This document shows positions 42,538-52,469 of a stretch of 64,000 nt of DNA, piece after piece. The stretch is from positions 112,644,278 to 112,708,277 of the forward strand of contig CM066043.1 of NCBI GenBank assembly GCA_033557465.1, written 5' to 3'. The first letter of the stretch is position 1, and each line of letters begins with the position of its first letter. The notes below the pieces were generated by a model that saw nothing but the letters and a program-made list of their open reading frames with translations, ran no database searches and had not been told where the DNA came from. The translations under genes were made by a program, and so were the position numbers. The DNA comes from Ichthyophis bannanicus (lineage: Eukaryota; Chordata; Amphibia; Gymnophiona; Ichthyophiidae).

Positions 42538-43210
42538 AAGGTCAATGCTCTATAGCAGGCCCTCATAGTAGAAAGCTGCTCTGAAGATTGTAGAGAGCAT
42601 TGTGCAGGAGAGATAAACTGACTGAAGTCAGGTTTGTTACCATATCCTAGGAGAGGAGATGGATAGAATAATGTGAGAAAGCCTAAGGGAGTAGGAGGAT
42701 CCAAGGTAGCTAACGAATAGCTTGGAAACACTACTAAGGCTAGACAGAAATTGAACAAAAGACTGGAACTTGGCAAAAGTACCAGTAATACAATCACTGT
42801 AACTCCTGCAGGCACAGCAGCTGACAGAAACAGCAGAAAGATTGCCCTGTGCCCCATAAAGAAAAAACAGATAAAGAGGGAGGAGATATAACTTCTCCCT
42901 GTCTGTGGAATAAGCTTGGTAAAAACTATTTAGTATGGTACCCCTCCGTTAGGGAAAAAATCCCATTGGAGAGGGTAGAGCAATGAATTAGAGGGTGACA
43001 TACCCATAGGGTAAGTCAACAGAAGGAAGAATGTTCAGTTGGGACAAAACCATCATGGGATAGGTGCAACTGCTCTTCTAGAGAATAAGAAGAGGAGAAG
43101 TTAGCAGTCCCTGAACATAAAATGTTTCACACGGTAGTACACTGAAAAGAAACACAGTGTATAGACTTCTAATGAATTAGAAGGAAAGTATAGAGTATAA
43201 GTCCCAGCTC
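42538..43210. other. Noncoding body of A-mid between A-inner and gag
   Basis: Continues the gag-only lineage sequence interrupted at 36931; it matches N1 4060-4890. No gene seen. Confidence 0.6.
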
Positions 43211-45205
43211 CTATGGTTGCTGGGAATGCTGAGACTGGTTAGAGCTGGAGGAGTTCAGACTAGGCTGAGGTGTCTCCTGTTTAGGTACAGCCGAATGATG
43301 GGCAGAAGAGGAATGAAACTTTCTTTTCTTAGGGAAAGAAGGTTTGGTAGGACATTTCCTACCTCTCGAAGAAGGAGGTGGCTTAGAAAGGTCCTTAGTG
43401 GAAGGAGAGTCAGTGAAGCATTGAGCAACCTGACTTAAAGCCTCCTTATTGAAGAGACCCTCTCCTGTACAAGGAGAATGAGCCAGTATAGTTTGTGCCC
43501 ATCTACTCAAGTCTGAAGCTTCAAGCCAGGCTCTGCGACGTGCTGCTATGGCAATAGCAGAGGATATGCTAACAGACTCAAAAGAGTCTATAGAAGCACG
43601 AGACAGGAACCAAGATATATTCCGGCTGTGATTGATGAGTAAAGAATAATCAGTAGCCTTGGGCTCTGGTAAAAAGGGTCAAAAGAGACAATTTCTCTGT
43701 GACTTCCTGGAGTGTTAGACTCATGTGAAAAATATATGAGAGAACTCTGGAGGCCAACATAGAGTTTTGGAAGGCCTGACGACCAAAAGCATCGAGTGTT
43801 CTTGAAGAACGACCCGGTGGATAAGAAGAATGCTTCTTCTTGCTCTTAACTTTTCTCAGAGCCGCTTCCACTACAAGGGAACGATGAGAAAGTTGAGGCT
43901 TCTGGAACCCTGGAGAGGGTGGCACCCGGTACCGAACCTCAATGTTTGTAGAAACTGGAGGAAGTCGTAAGGGTGATTTCCAGACCCTGAGAAGGAGATC
44001 CTGCAGAGCAGGATGTAAAGGAAATTGTATATTTTCCATCTGTGCCTGTGAGCCCTGAGTAGGACCACCACCAGGGATAGATATATTGAGAAAAGTTGCC
44101 ATGTCCTGGAGAAAAGCCTGAAAAGACTGATCTCCTATGGGAACCATCCCTGGCCCGGCTAAAGAAAAAGCCGGAGCTCCAGAGGAGGCACAGGGGACTA
44201 CACCAATGCCAGGTATCGGTTCTAAAGTAGGCATGGGTGCCAGAAGAGGCATCGATACTGATACAGGAGTAGCAGATGAAGCAGCCATCGGGAACTGCTG
44301 CAGTGGTAGCGAGATCATGAGAGAGTTATGACTATGATCTTTGAAACTGCTGCTCTGGAATCGACCCGAGTCGGTTCCAGGGCACGTCGGTACGGAGTCA
44401 TTGAGACTAGATATGGACTCAAGACTCGGCATCGAAGTAAGTGATACTATCGATGCGTGTCGCGAAGGCGCCGACGCCAATGGCAGTATCGGCGATGCCG
44501 ATTCCCCTAAGGCAGACTGGGTCACATCGACCGGTACCGAGGATACCCGATGAGCACCTTTGTCAAAGGGAAAGGTGGTCCACCTCGATGCCGATGCCAG
44601 GGTATCGGAACCGATCGATGCCGGTACCGGCCCAGAGCATGGCTGAGGTTGAAGGAAGTCAATGTGGTGCGAATCGATCGGGCCCGAAGGTACCGAAGAT
44701 ACCCGATGACAATCCTTGGTGAAGAGTAGGCTACTCGACACCGGTGCCGATGCCGGAGGCTCGGTACCGCTCGAAGCGGATACCACCTCCGCGCATGGCT
44801 CAGGTATGTTCTGTGAGGGGTGAGCCCCAGGAACAACCTGAAACCCCTTTAACGCTTTGGAGCCCATAGACTCCCGCAGGGGTAATGCCAATGGATTCTT
44901 GAGGGTAAGGCCGGAGACGTCACCATGCTGGGCATGGGACATACCACTCAAACATTGACTAGTCTTAACAGACTGTTTTTGGGTTACCTGATGCTGTGAA
45001 GTAGAGAAACCTGGTACCCTTACTGCCGAGGAAAAAACGGTATCGAGGGAAATTCTAAAATTTGAAGGTTTCTTCACAGAAATATCCCCGACTTGCCAGG
45101 GGAAAAAGGGTCAGGACCCACACAGTTGAGACACCAAGCATTGGTATCTAAAAAGAAACAGGTGTTTCCACACCGAATGCACTTCTTAGGAAAAGAAGGC
45201 TCCAT
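43211..45205 (-). pseudogene. A-mid gag (ORF1), two breaks
   Basis: The ATG at 45205 opens the cysteine head (KKCIRC, WCLNC), then a frameshift near 45080. 45077-43650 (475 codons) carries the Ser/Pro/Val-rich middle and core (LSHRSLVVEAALRKVK, PPGRSSRTLDAFGRQ, YIFHMSLTLQEV). The C-terminal basic part is at 43510-43211 (KCPTKPSFPKKRKFHSS). It resembles N1 gag more than autonomous gags, which supports a separate gag-only lineage. No RT frame follows. Confidence 0.85.
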
Positions 45206-45576
45206 AATGAAGAGGGCCTGGTAGGCCCAACAAGTTAAGGCAAAAACTGAAGAAAAAGTTTCTCAGAATTAAGTCAAAAATCCACCAGCGATACCGGTGG
45301 GAGCGGGAAATACAGCCGCGACCACAAGAAAACAAAAACTAAAGTATTAAAGTAAGTAAATAAGTAAGTTTCTGCGGTGACAGGAGGACGTCCTGCCGGC
45401 TCCGCGGAAAAACGAAAACTGAAGAGAGGCTCTGGAGAGGGCGGGAACTCAGCGCGCAGGCGCGAGGGAGGCTGCCAAAAGCTTTCTGATTGGAAGCTGG
45501 GCAGCATCCCCGTGCAGGCTCCGTCAGTACCGACGTACCCATATGTGAAGACTCATTCCTGCTTGTTCCTGGAGAT

Positions 45577-45770
45577 TTGAAATGTCTCACCATGGTGTGA
45601 GGAGGAAGGTTTGAGAAATGAAGCTTGTAGCCCTCCCTTATGATGGAGAGGGTCCACTGCTCTGCTGTAATTTGCTCCCATCTGGGAGCAAAATGAGCTA
45701 ATCTTCCTGGAATGGTGAGAGGCTCTGGCTGTTTCAGAGCCAGAAAGGCTAAGTTCTCTAGCATCAAGTC
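45577..45770 (-). pseudogene. A-outer ORF2, first 65 codons above A-mid
   Basis: Begins GAC TTG ATG in the +1 frame at the gag stop and encodes the conserved pre-RT block (GRLAHFAPRWEQITAEQWTL, EGYKLHFSNLPPHTMVRHF) up to the A-mid insertion. The gag frame is open across the same stretch. Confidence 0.9.
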
Positions 45771-47568
45771 AAAAACCCTGAGGAGGCTGGGTCTGCTGAG
45801 TTGCAGCAGCCCCTGTAGGCTTAGGCCTGGCCTGTTTAGGTTGCTGACGCTTAGTAGCAAAACGACCTGTAGATGATTGTTGGCCAGAAGCAGGATGGAA
45901 TCTGCCTTTCTTGAAAAAAGACTTCTTGAAAGGTTTTTTCTTGGCAGGAATGGAGGTTGACTTTGAAAGTCTATCCAAAGCAGAATTTTCTGCATCCATT
46001 TGAGTGGCTTTTATTTGCCAATCTTTGCCAAACAAGTTTTCTTCTGTACAGGGAAGATTTCCCAAGCCATCCTGGACCCAAGATTCTAGATCAGAAGCTT
46101 GGAGCCAAGCAATTCTGCGTGCAGCTATGGCAATGGCCGAAGCCCTGCTGGCACCCTCAAAGGAGTCAAAAGCTGCACGGTTGGAAAACTTTGAAATATC
46201 TTGAGTATGCTTAATCCAAATAAGAAATTCTTCCCTTTTATCCTCTGGAAGAAAAGGGAGGAACGTGTGCAGCTTATCTGCAACTTCTTTCAGAAACATA
46301 CCCATATAAAGACTATAGGAGTTGATTCTGGCAATGAGCATACTGGCTTGGAAGATTTTTCTACCAAAAGCATCCAAGGTCCTGCATTCTCTTCCAGGAG
46401 GAGCAGAGGAGTGTCTTTTTGCACTCTTTATCTTTTTCATAGCTGACTCCACCACAATAGAATAGTGAGGAAGCTGTGTTTTATGAAACCCAGGACAAGG
46501 AGGGACACGGTACATAGTGTCCAATCTACGAGAATGAGGAGAGATAGTGAGAGGAGTCTCCCATAAGTCAATCATGTGATCATAAAGAATCTCATGAATT
46601 GGCAAGGTGACTGCCTCCTTAGGAGCCTTAGAATAACCTAAAATATCCAATTTTTTAGCTCTAGGCTCTGATTCAGAGGTTACTGAAATAGAAAGTCCTT
46701 TAGCCACTTCTCTTTTGAAGTCTTGAAAGGACAAGTCCTCTGGAGGAGACATTCTTCTTTTTGGAGAAGAAGGCTCTTCAGGAAGAGCTATAGATACTTC
46801 AGCAGACTCCTCCAATGCATCAGAGTCTATGGAGAAATCAAAGTATCGACTGTCAGGGTGCTCTCCCAAAGCTCGATATGCGTATCGACCGGTATCGACA
46901 TCGGGCATCGTCGGTACCGAACCGGTACCGACGAGCATCCCTGGACAGGGGAACCGCTACAGTCGGCATCCTGGTCGATGTCGATGCAGTCGGTACCGGT
47001 ACCGGCGCTGGTGCCGGTACCGGAGCCGATACCGACAACGGAGTTTGTTGTGGTATCAGCGGTGTCGCAGCTTGAATGAAGGCCGTGATAGCCTGCTGCA
47101 TGGATAGAACATTCTGATCCATCGACGCCATGAATGCCTGGAATTCGGTACCGGAAGGTTGCGCTGGTACCCCAGAGCATTCTAACAGGTGATCGGTCGA
47201 GGCCGTGCCATCGATGTCAACCTGTAACCCCATAGGAGGAGCTTTGGAAGCCAGAGCTTCCCGCCGGGGTTGTTTTGCCGGTGCGGAATCCTCGAGGGCA
47301 AGCCCGGAGGCATCTCGATGCTTGGAAGGAGATCTACCCTTCGAGGACCGGCTGGATTTATGTTTGGTTACCTGAGATCCATGGGAGGAAGTAGAGGCCC
47401 TGGAAGACGTCGATGTCACTGAAGCTGCATCAGAGGGAAACAGCACATGGAGCTTAGCTGCTCGGTTCTGTAAACCTCGTTTAGACATCAAGGAGCAGGA
47501 CGGACAATGACAGAAATAGTACCGCTGCACTTAGTGCATTTTTTAAACCCGGAGGCTGGTTTTTCCAT
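45769..47568 (-). pseudogene. A-outer gag (ORF1), head deleted and one frameshift
   Basis: The ATG at 47568 gives KPASGFKKCTKCSGTISV, then about 75 bases that encode the second cysteine pair in A-inner (WCLKCLGPDH) are missing. 47530-46853 continues the middle, then a frameshift leads to 46938-45769 (389 codons) with the intact core (LSFQDFKREVAKGLS, LPHYSIVVESAMKKI, PPGRECRTLDAFGRK, YSLYMGMFLKEVADK) and a basic tail. It ends PPQGF, then TTT TGA C with ORF2 in the +1 frame. Confidence 0.88.
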
Positions 47569-48209
47569 GAGGAAAATTTCTCGTGAGGCCTAAGGCCCAA
47601 AGAGGAAAAACACACTAAGTGAGAAGAAAATATGTTCTTTTTTTTTTTTTTTTTTTTTTTAAATAAGAAAAGAAAGAAAGACCGGCGGTACCGGTCCGAA
47701 GTCAGGGAAGGCAGACGCACGACCAAAGAAATAAAATAAAACAAAGAACTTCAGCAGTGACAGGAACACGACCTGCTGGCTCCGCGGAAAAGAAGAACTG
47801 GGGAGAGGCGGTTAGGAAAGGCGGGAAGGCAGCGCGCAGGCGCTGTGGGATGCTCCCAAAAGCTTTCCTTTTTGGGAAGCTGGGGAGCGTTCCCGCGCAG
47901 GCTCCGTCGGTACCGACGTACCCATATGTGAAGACTCATTTGTGAAGACTCATTCCTGCTTGTTCCTGGAGATCAGGTGTTCTCCAGGAGCAGCAGGAAT
48001 CAGTCCTCACATACGGGTGATGTCGGCGGGGGATGCGGAGCAATTTCCGCAGCTTTCAAAGAAAGTCTTTGGGAATGCAGGCACGCATGCACGGTCCCCT
48101 TCCTGCCCAAAGGTGCCATCTTGCTCAGTCTAATGACATAGCTAAAGGACAGCACAAAAAGAAAATGAACTATGTACAACTGCAACTCCAAGGGGAGGAG
48201 GGAGGGTTG

Positions 48210-48309
48210 TGAGGACTGATTCCTGCTGCTCCTGGAAAACACCTGTTACAGAGGAGTAACTACTCTTTCTCCAGGATCAAGCAGGAAGTCAGTCCTCACA
48301 TATGGGTGA
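48210..48309. repeat. ICR of DIRS-B2
   Basis: Left-end complement (CTGCTGCTCCTGGAAAACAC...GAGTAACTACTC) joined to right-end complement (CTCCAGGATCAAGCAGGAAG). It predicts the uninterrupted left end and so confirms that 31809-31828 and 47974 onward were contiguous. Confidence 0.88.
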
Positions 48310-48445
48310 CTCCTTAGATCTGGGCTACCAGGAACCCAGGCTGAAAAATAGAGCTCCCTCTAGATTCTCAGCAACAGTGAGAGAATCTTCTCTGAGACCA
48401 CACCTGAACGGTAGCCCAACACCAGGGCCGGAGGGTAGGAGTTGC

Positions 48446-49903
48446 CTAAACCTCAAAGAGATTACGGAGTATCGCTTGCCCGAAAGCACTGTCCCTATGG
48501 GACTCCTTCTCGAGGCAGTAGTGGTCCGCAAAAGTCTGGCTTGAAGACCAAGTAGCGGCCCGGCAGATGTTTGCCAACGGAACAGAGCGGAAGTGAGCTA
48601 CTGATGCGGCCTTCGTCTGAACTCGGTGGGCCGTGACTCGACCCTCCAGGGAGAGGCCAGCTGACCAGTACGCCCAGGCGATACAGTCTGCCACCCAGAC
48701 GGACAACGTATGCTTGGTGACAGGTAACCCCAATTTATTAGGGTCAAAGGAAATGAAGAGCTGAGAAGACCTTCTATGCCCCTGCGTACGTTCAAGGTAA
48801 AAGGACAGTGCCCCTCTACAATCCAGGGTATGCAAGACAGTCTCTGCTCTACTGGCGTGCGGCCTGGGAAAGAACGTCGGAAGGACCACCTCCTGGTTGA
48901 GGTGGAAGGAGGACACTACCTTTGGAAGGAACTTAGGATGAGTCCGCAAGACTACCCTGTTCCTATAGAACCTGGTATAAGGCCTATCCGAGACCAGGGC
49001 CTGAAGCTCACTCAACCACCTAGCTGAGGTGAGTGCCACAAGGAACCATACCTTCCAGGAGAGGAAACGTAAATGGCAGGTTGCCATCGGCTCAAAAGGT
49101 GGTCGAGTCAGTTGCTGCAAGACCACATTGAGATCCCACTCAGGAGCAGGTGGACGAATAGGAGGCTTAAGCAGAAGCAGGCCTCTTAGAAAGCGGGACA
49201 CCAGAGAGTGGCCTGAGAGAGACTGTCCATCCACCTGCAAGTGGTGAGCTGAGGGGGCACTGAGGTGAACCCGGACAGAGTTGGACTGAAGTCCTAGGTT
49301 GGAAAGGTGGAGCAGGTATTGAAGCACCACCTGGACAGAGCAGGAGAAAGGGTCCTCTTGCTGTTGAGAACACCAAATAGAGAATCTACGCCACTTTAGA
49401 GCATAGGCCTTCCTAGTGGAATGTTTCCTGGAGGCCAACACCACATCTTCAACCTCCCTTGAGAGGAGCAAGTGAGCAAGGACTAGCCTTTCAGCAGCCA
49501 GGCAATCAAATTGAGGGATTTGAGGTTGGGATGCAAGAGGGACCCTTGGTCCTGAGTCAGAAGGTCGGGTTGCAACCCCAGAGGAAGTGGAGTATCCACT
49601 GCAAACTGCAGCAGAAGAGGGAACCACGACTGCCTGGGCCACCTGGGGGCTATCAGGATCACCGTGGCTCGGTCCTGCTGGATTTTGAATAGAGGCCGGG
49701 CCACCAGAGGGGTGGGAGGAAAGGCATACAGCAGGCCCCCTGACCAAGGGATCAGGAAGGCATCTGGCGCTGTTCTCAAGGGATACGGTTGCCTGGAACA
49801 GAACCGGGGTAGTTGCCAGTTGAGCGGACTGGCAAAAAGATCCATGGTCGGAAGACTCCACTTCATAAAGATCTTTTGCAATACCAGAGGATCCAACTGC
49901 CAC
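48446..49903 (-). CDS. DIRS-B2 tyrosine recombinase frame, two catalytic arginines lost
   Basis: A 485-codon open frame with the full enzyme region: STRKAYALKWRRFSIWC, LLHLSNLGLQSNSVRVHLSA, then the catalytic half. The first catalytic Arg motif reads ARWLSELQAL where other copies have ARRVSEL or ARRISEL, and the HxxR motif reads AHRVQTK where B1 has AHRVRAM. The Tyr block DHYCLEKE is present. Both Arg losses fit CpG transitions (CGG to TGG or CAG). The frame is open but the product should be inactive. It overlaps ORF2 by about 420 bases. Confidence 0.88.
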   Translation of the reverse strand: MAVGSSGIAKDLYEVESSDHGSFCQSAQLATTPVLFQATVSLENSARCLPDPLVRGPAVCLSSHPSGGPASIQNPAGPSHGDPDSPQVAQAVVVPSSAAVCSGYSTSSGVATRPSDSGPRVPLASQPQIPQFDCLAAERLVLAHLLLSREVEDVVLASRKHSTRKAYALKWRRFSIWCSQQQEDPFSCSVQVVLQYLLHLSNLGLQSNSVRVHLSAPSAHHLQVDGQSLSGHSLVSRFLRGLLLLKPPIRPPAPEWDLNVVLQQLTRPPFEPMATCHLRFLSWKVWFLVALTSARWLSELQALVSDRPYTRFYRNRVVLRTHPKFLPKVVSSFHLNQEVVLPTFFPRPHASRAETVLHTLDCRGALSFYLERTQGHRRSSQLFISFDPNKLGLPVTKHTLSVWVADCIAWAYWSAGLSLEGRVTAHRVQTKAASVAHFRSVPLANICRAATWSSSQTFADHYCLEKESHRDSAFGQAILRNLFEV

Positions 49904-50259
49904 TCGTGAGGCTGCAGGAGTCTGCTAAGTCTGTCCGCCAGATAGTTTTCCTGGCCTGGGAGGTAGACTGCCTTGAGGGTCATGCCTTGGGTGACAGCCC
50001 AGGAGCAGAGAGCTTGTGCTTCCAGGCAGAGAAGTCTGGATCCCGTGCCTCCCTGCTTGCTGACGTAGAACATAGCCACCTGGTTGTCTGTCTGAACTAG
50101 GACAGACTGGTGAGACAGGATCCGAGAGAAAGTCTGCAAGGCCAGCCGAATGGAACTCAATTCCAACAGGTTGATCTGCTGGGCGGCCTCCCACGGAGTC
50201 CACAGGCCTTGGGTGCAGGCTCCCTGGCAGTGAGCCCCCCAGCCCTGCAGGGAAGCATC
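49483..50259 (-). pseudogene. DIRS-B2 ORF2, RNase H and MT-like part
   Basis: Continues the B2 RT gene after the CR1 insertion: DASLQGWGAH, INLLELSSIRLAL, VQTDNQVAMFYVSKQGG, YLADRLSRLL, then the MT-like tail DLFASPLN, YAFPPTP and APRWPRQSWFP, ending at 49483. The CR1 cut lies between the TTD and ASLQG codons of the first RNase H motif. Confidence 0.88.
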
Positions 50260-51349
50260 ATAAGAACATAAGAACATGCCATACTGGGTCAGACCAAGGT
50301 CCATCAAGCCCTGTATCCTGTTTCCAACAGTGGCCAATCTAGGTCATACGTACCTAGCAGTTTCCCCAAAAGACACAGGTTCCACAATGCTTGTACTGGG
50401 TCAAGCATTGATATCCTGGGTCCCTTCTTAATAATGGTTTATGGACCTTTCCTCCAGGAACTTCTCCAAACCTTTTTTAAACCCAGCTATACTAACAGCC
50501 TTTACCTACATCCTCCGGTAACAAATTCCAGAGTTTGATTACACATTGAGTGAAAAAATATTTTCTTTTATTAGTCTTAAATAGTTTACCCTGTAGCTTT
50601 CATTGCATGTCCCCTAGTCTTTCTATATTCTGATAACGTAAACAATCGATCTACATTTACCCGTTCCACTCCATTCATTAATTTATAGACTTCTATCATA
50701 TCTCCCCTCAGCCGTCTCTTTTCCAGGTTAAAGAGCCCTAACCTTTTTAGCCTTTCTTCATAGGAGTATCCTTCCATCCCCTTTACCATTTTGGTGGCTC
50801 TTCTCTGAACCTTTTCTAATAACTCTATATCCTTTTTAAGATACGGCGACCAGAATTGCACACAATATTCAAGGTGCGGTCTCACCATGGAAGGATATAG
50901 AGGCATTATAATATCTTTTGTTTTATTTTCCATTCCTTTCCTTATGATACCTAGCATTCTAATTGCTCTCTTGGCTGCCGCTGCTCACTGGGCCGAGGGT
51001 TTTAACATGTTATCCACAATGACGCCTAAATCTTTTTCCTCCGTGGTGGTTCCTAATGTGGAACCTTGCATTGTATAACCATAGTTTGGGTTGTTCTTCC
51101 CCAGGTGCATAACTTTGCACTTGTCCACATTAAATTTCATCTGCCATTTTGATGCCCAGTCTTCTAATTTATCAAGATCCTCTTGCAATTTTCCACAATC
51201 CTCAGGTTTTAACAACTTTAAATAGTTTTGTGTCATCTGCAAATTTGATAACCTCACTCATTATTCCACTTTCCAGGTCATTTATGAATATGTCAAAAAG
51301 CAGCGGACCCAGCACAGATCCCTGGGGTACACCACTATTCACCTTTCTC
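50260..51349 (-). mobile_element. CR1-5: 5'-truncated CR1 in DIRS-B2
   Basis: 3' end at 50260 (ATAAGAACATAAGAACATGCC on the plus strand). It runs up through the C-terminal block ([13 protein letters not shown]), FADDT-like region and [10 protein letters not shown] to 51349. A possible 4-bp duplication CATC flanks it (50256-50259 and 51350-51353). ORF2 is broken into 50957-50586 and 51257-50985. Confidence 0.92.
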
Positions 51350-51353
51350 CATC

Positions 51354-52469
51354 GGTTGTCAGTACCTGAGTGTGTGGGGAGGCCTGAAAAGGAACACCCC
51401 TGACCAGATGTGGGAGATGCCGCCACCAGCGTAAGGAGTCCACCAAGGGTTTGGACACTTTTATTCTGTCTGACAACTCCCCTGTGGCCTGCAGCCACTT
51501 CATCCTGAGGTGCCACTGAGCCGGCCTCATGTGCAGCCGGGCATGTGGGGTGACATGCACTGTGGAAGCCATGTGACCTAAGAGCTGGAGGAAGTTTCTG
51601 GCCGAGACCCGAAACTGACCGGCCAACTTTATCAGCCTGTGAGCTCTGTCCACAGGCAAAAAGGCCTTTGCTTGGATGGTATCCAACCTGGCCCCTATGA
51701 ATTCCACGTCTTGTGAGGGGACCAAAGTGGACTTTGGGAAGTTTATAACGAACCCCAGGTGCTGAAGCAGGGATATGGTTCTGCAGGTGGCCTGCCTGGC
51801 CTCTTGTGGAGACTGGCCTCTGATTAGCCAGTCGTCCAGGTAAGGGAACACAAAGATCCCATGGTTCCTGAGGTAGGCCACAACCACCGCCAGGCATTTC
51901 GTAAAAACCCTGGGGGCGGAGGTGAGGCCAAAAGGAAGCACTCTGTACTGGAAGTGCTTTCCTCCCACCACAAATATGAGGAATTGTCTGTGGCTTGGAT
52001 GGATGAGGATGTGGGTATCAGCATCCTTCAGGTCTAAGGAGCATAGCCAATCTCCCTGCTGGAGGTAGGGCAGTAAGATTCCAAGGGTAAGCATCTTGAA
52101 CTTTTCCCTCTCCAGAAACTTGTTCAGATTTTGCAGGTCGAGGATGGGTCTGAGACCTCCTGTTCTTTTTGGTACCAGGAAGTACCTGGAACAGAAGCCT
52201 TGCCCTTTCAGGTGGTGAGGCACCGGTTCCACCGCCTGGTCACTCAGTAGACCTTCCAACTCCTGAAGGAGTAAGTCTCTGTGCAGAGGGGGTCTTGGAG
52301 GCTCCCCTGGAAAGTAGGAGGGGGGTATCTGGGTGAAATGGAGCAGAGAGCCCCTTTCAATGATACTTAACACCCAAATATCCCATGTGATGGCTGGCAA
52401 CCTGTCTGCGTACAGGGTCAGCCGACCTCCTGTGCCCTGGAGAGGAGGAGAGGCTATGCTGGCATAGTC
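51354..52469 (-). pseudogene. DIRS-B2 ORF2, RT part (open until the CR1)
   Basis: Starts GAC TAT GCC in the +1 frame at the gag stop. It encodes the pre-RT block, then [28 protein letters not shown] (Ala-Tyr of motif A changed to Ala-Asp), [15 protein letters not shown] and [11 protein letters not shown], and continues uninterrupted to VLTTD, the first RNase H aspartate, where the CR1 enters. Apart from the insertion, the RT frame is intact. Confidence 0.9.

Larger units (their letters stand above)
35094..45576 (-). mobile_element. DIRS-A copy A-mid, gag-only type, split by A-inner
   Basis: Termini AGCACAGTTAC (35094) and CTGGAGAT (45576); ITRs share the private text AGTTCCCGCCCTCTCCAGAGCC. 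The ICR is 35360-35456. Own length is about 4.9 kb. Like N1 it has only a gag gene (45205-43211) plus noncoding DNA. A-inner interrupts the noncoding part between GCTTCAGAGAC and AAGGTCAATGC. Retaining complete ends and ICR without RT or recombinase shows that gag-only copies can be mobilised. Confidence 0.9.
31829..47973 (-). mobile_element. DIRS-A copy A-outer, autonomous type, split by A-mid
   Basis: Termini AGCACAGTTAC (31829) and CTGGAGAT (47973). Both ITRs share the private text GCTTCCCAAAAAGGAAAGC and a private 14-bp duplication, so they belong to one element. The ICR is 32114-32209. A-mid sits in the RT gene: the text on each side (GATGTTGGAAA and TTGAAATGTCTC) joins without loss or target duplication. 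Own length is about 5.7 kb. Recombinase, ORF2 and gag each carry one or a few breaks. Confidence 0.92.
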
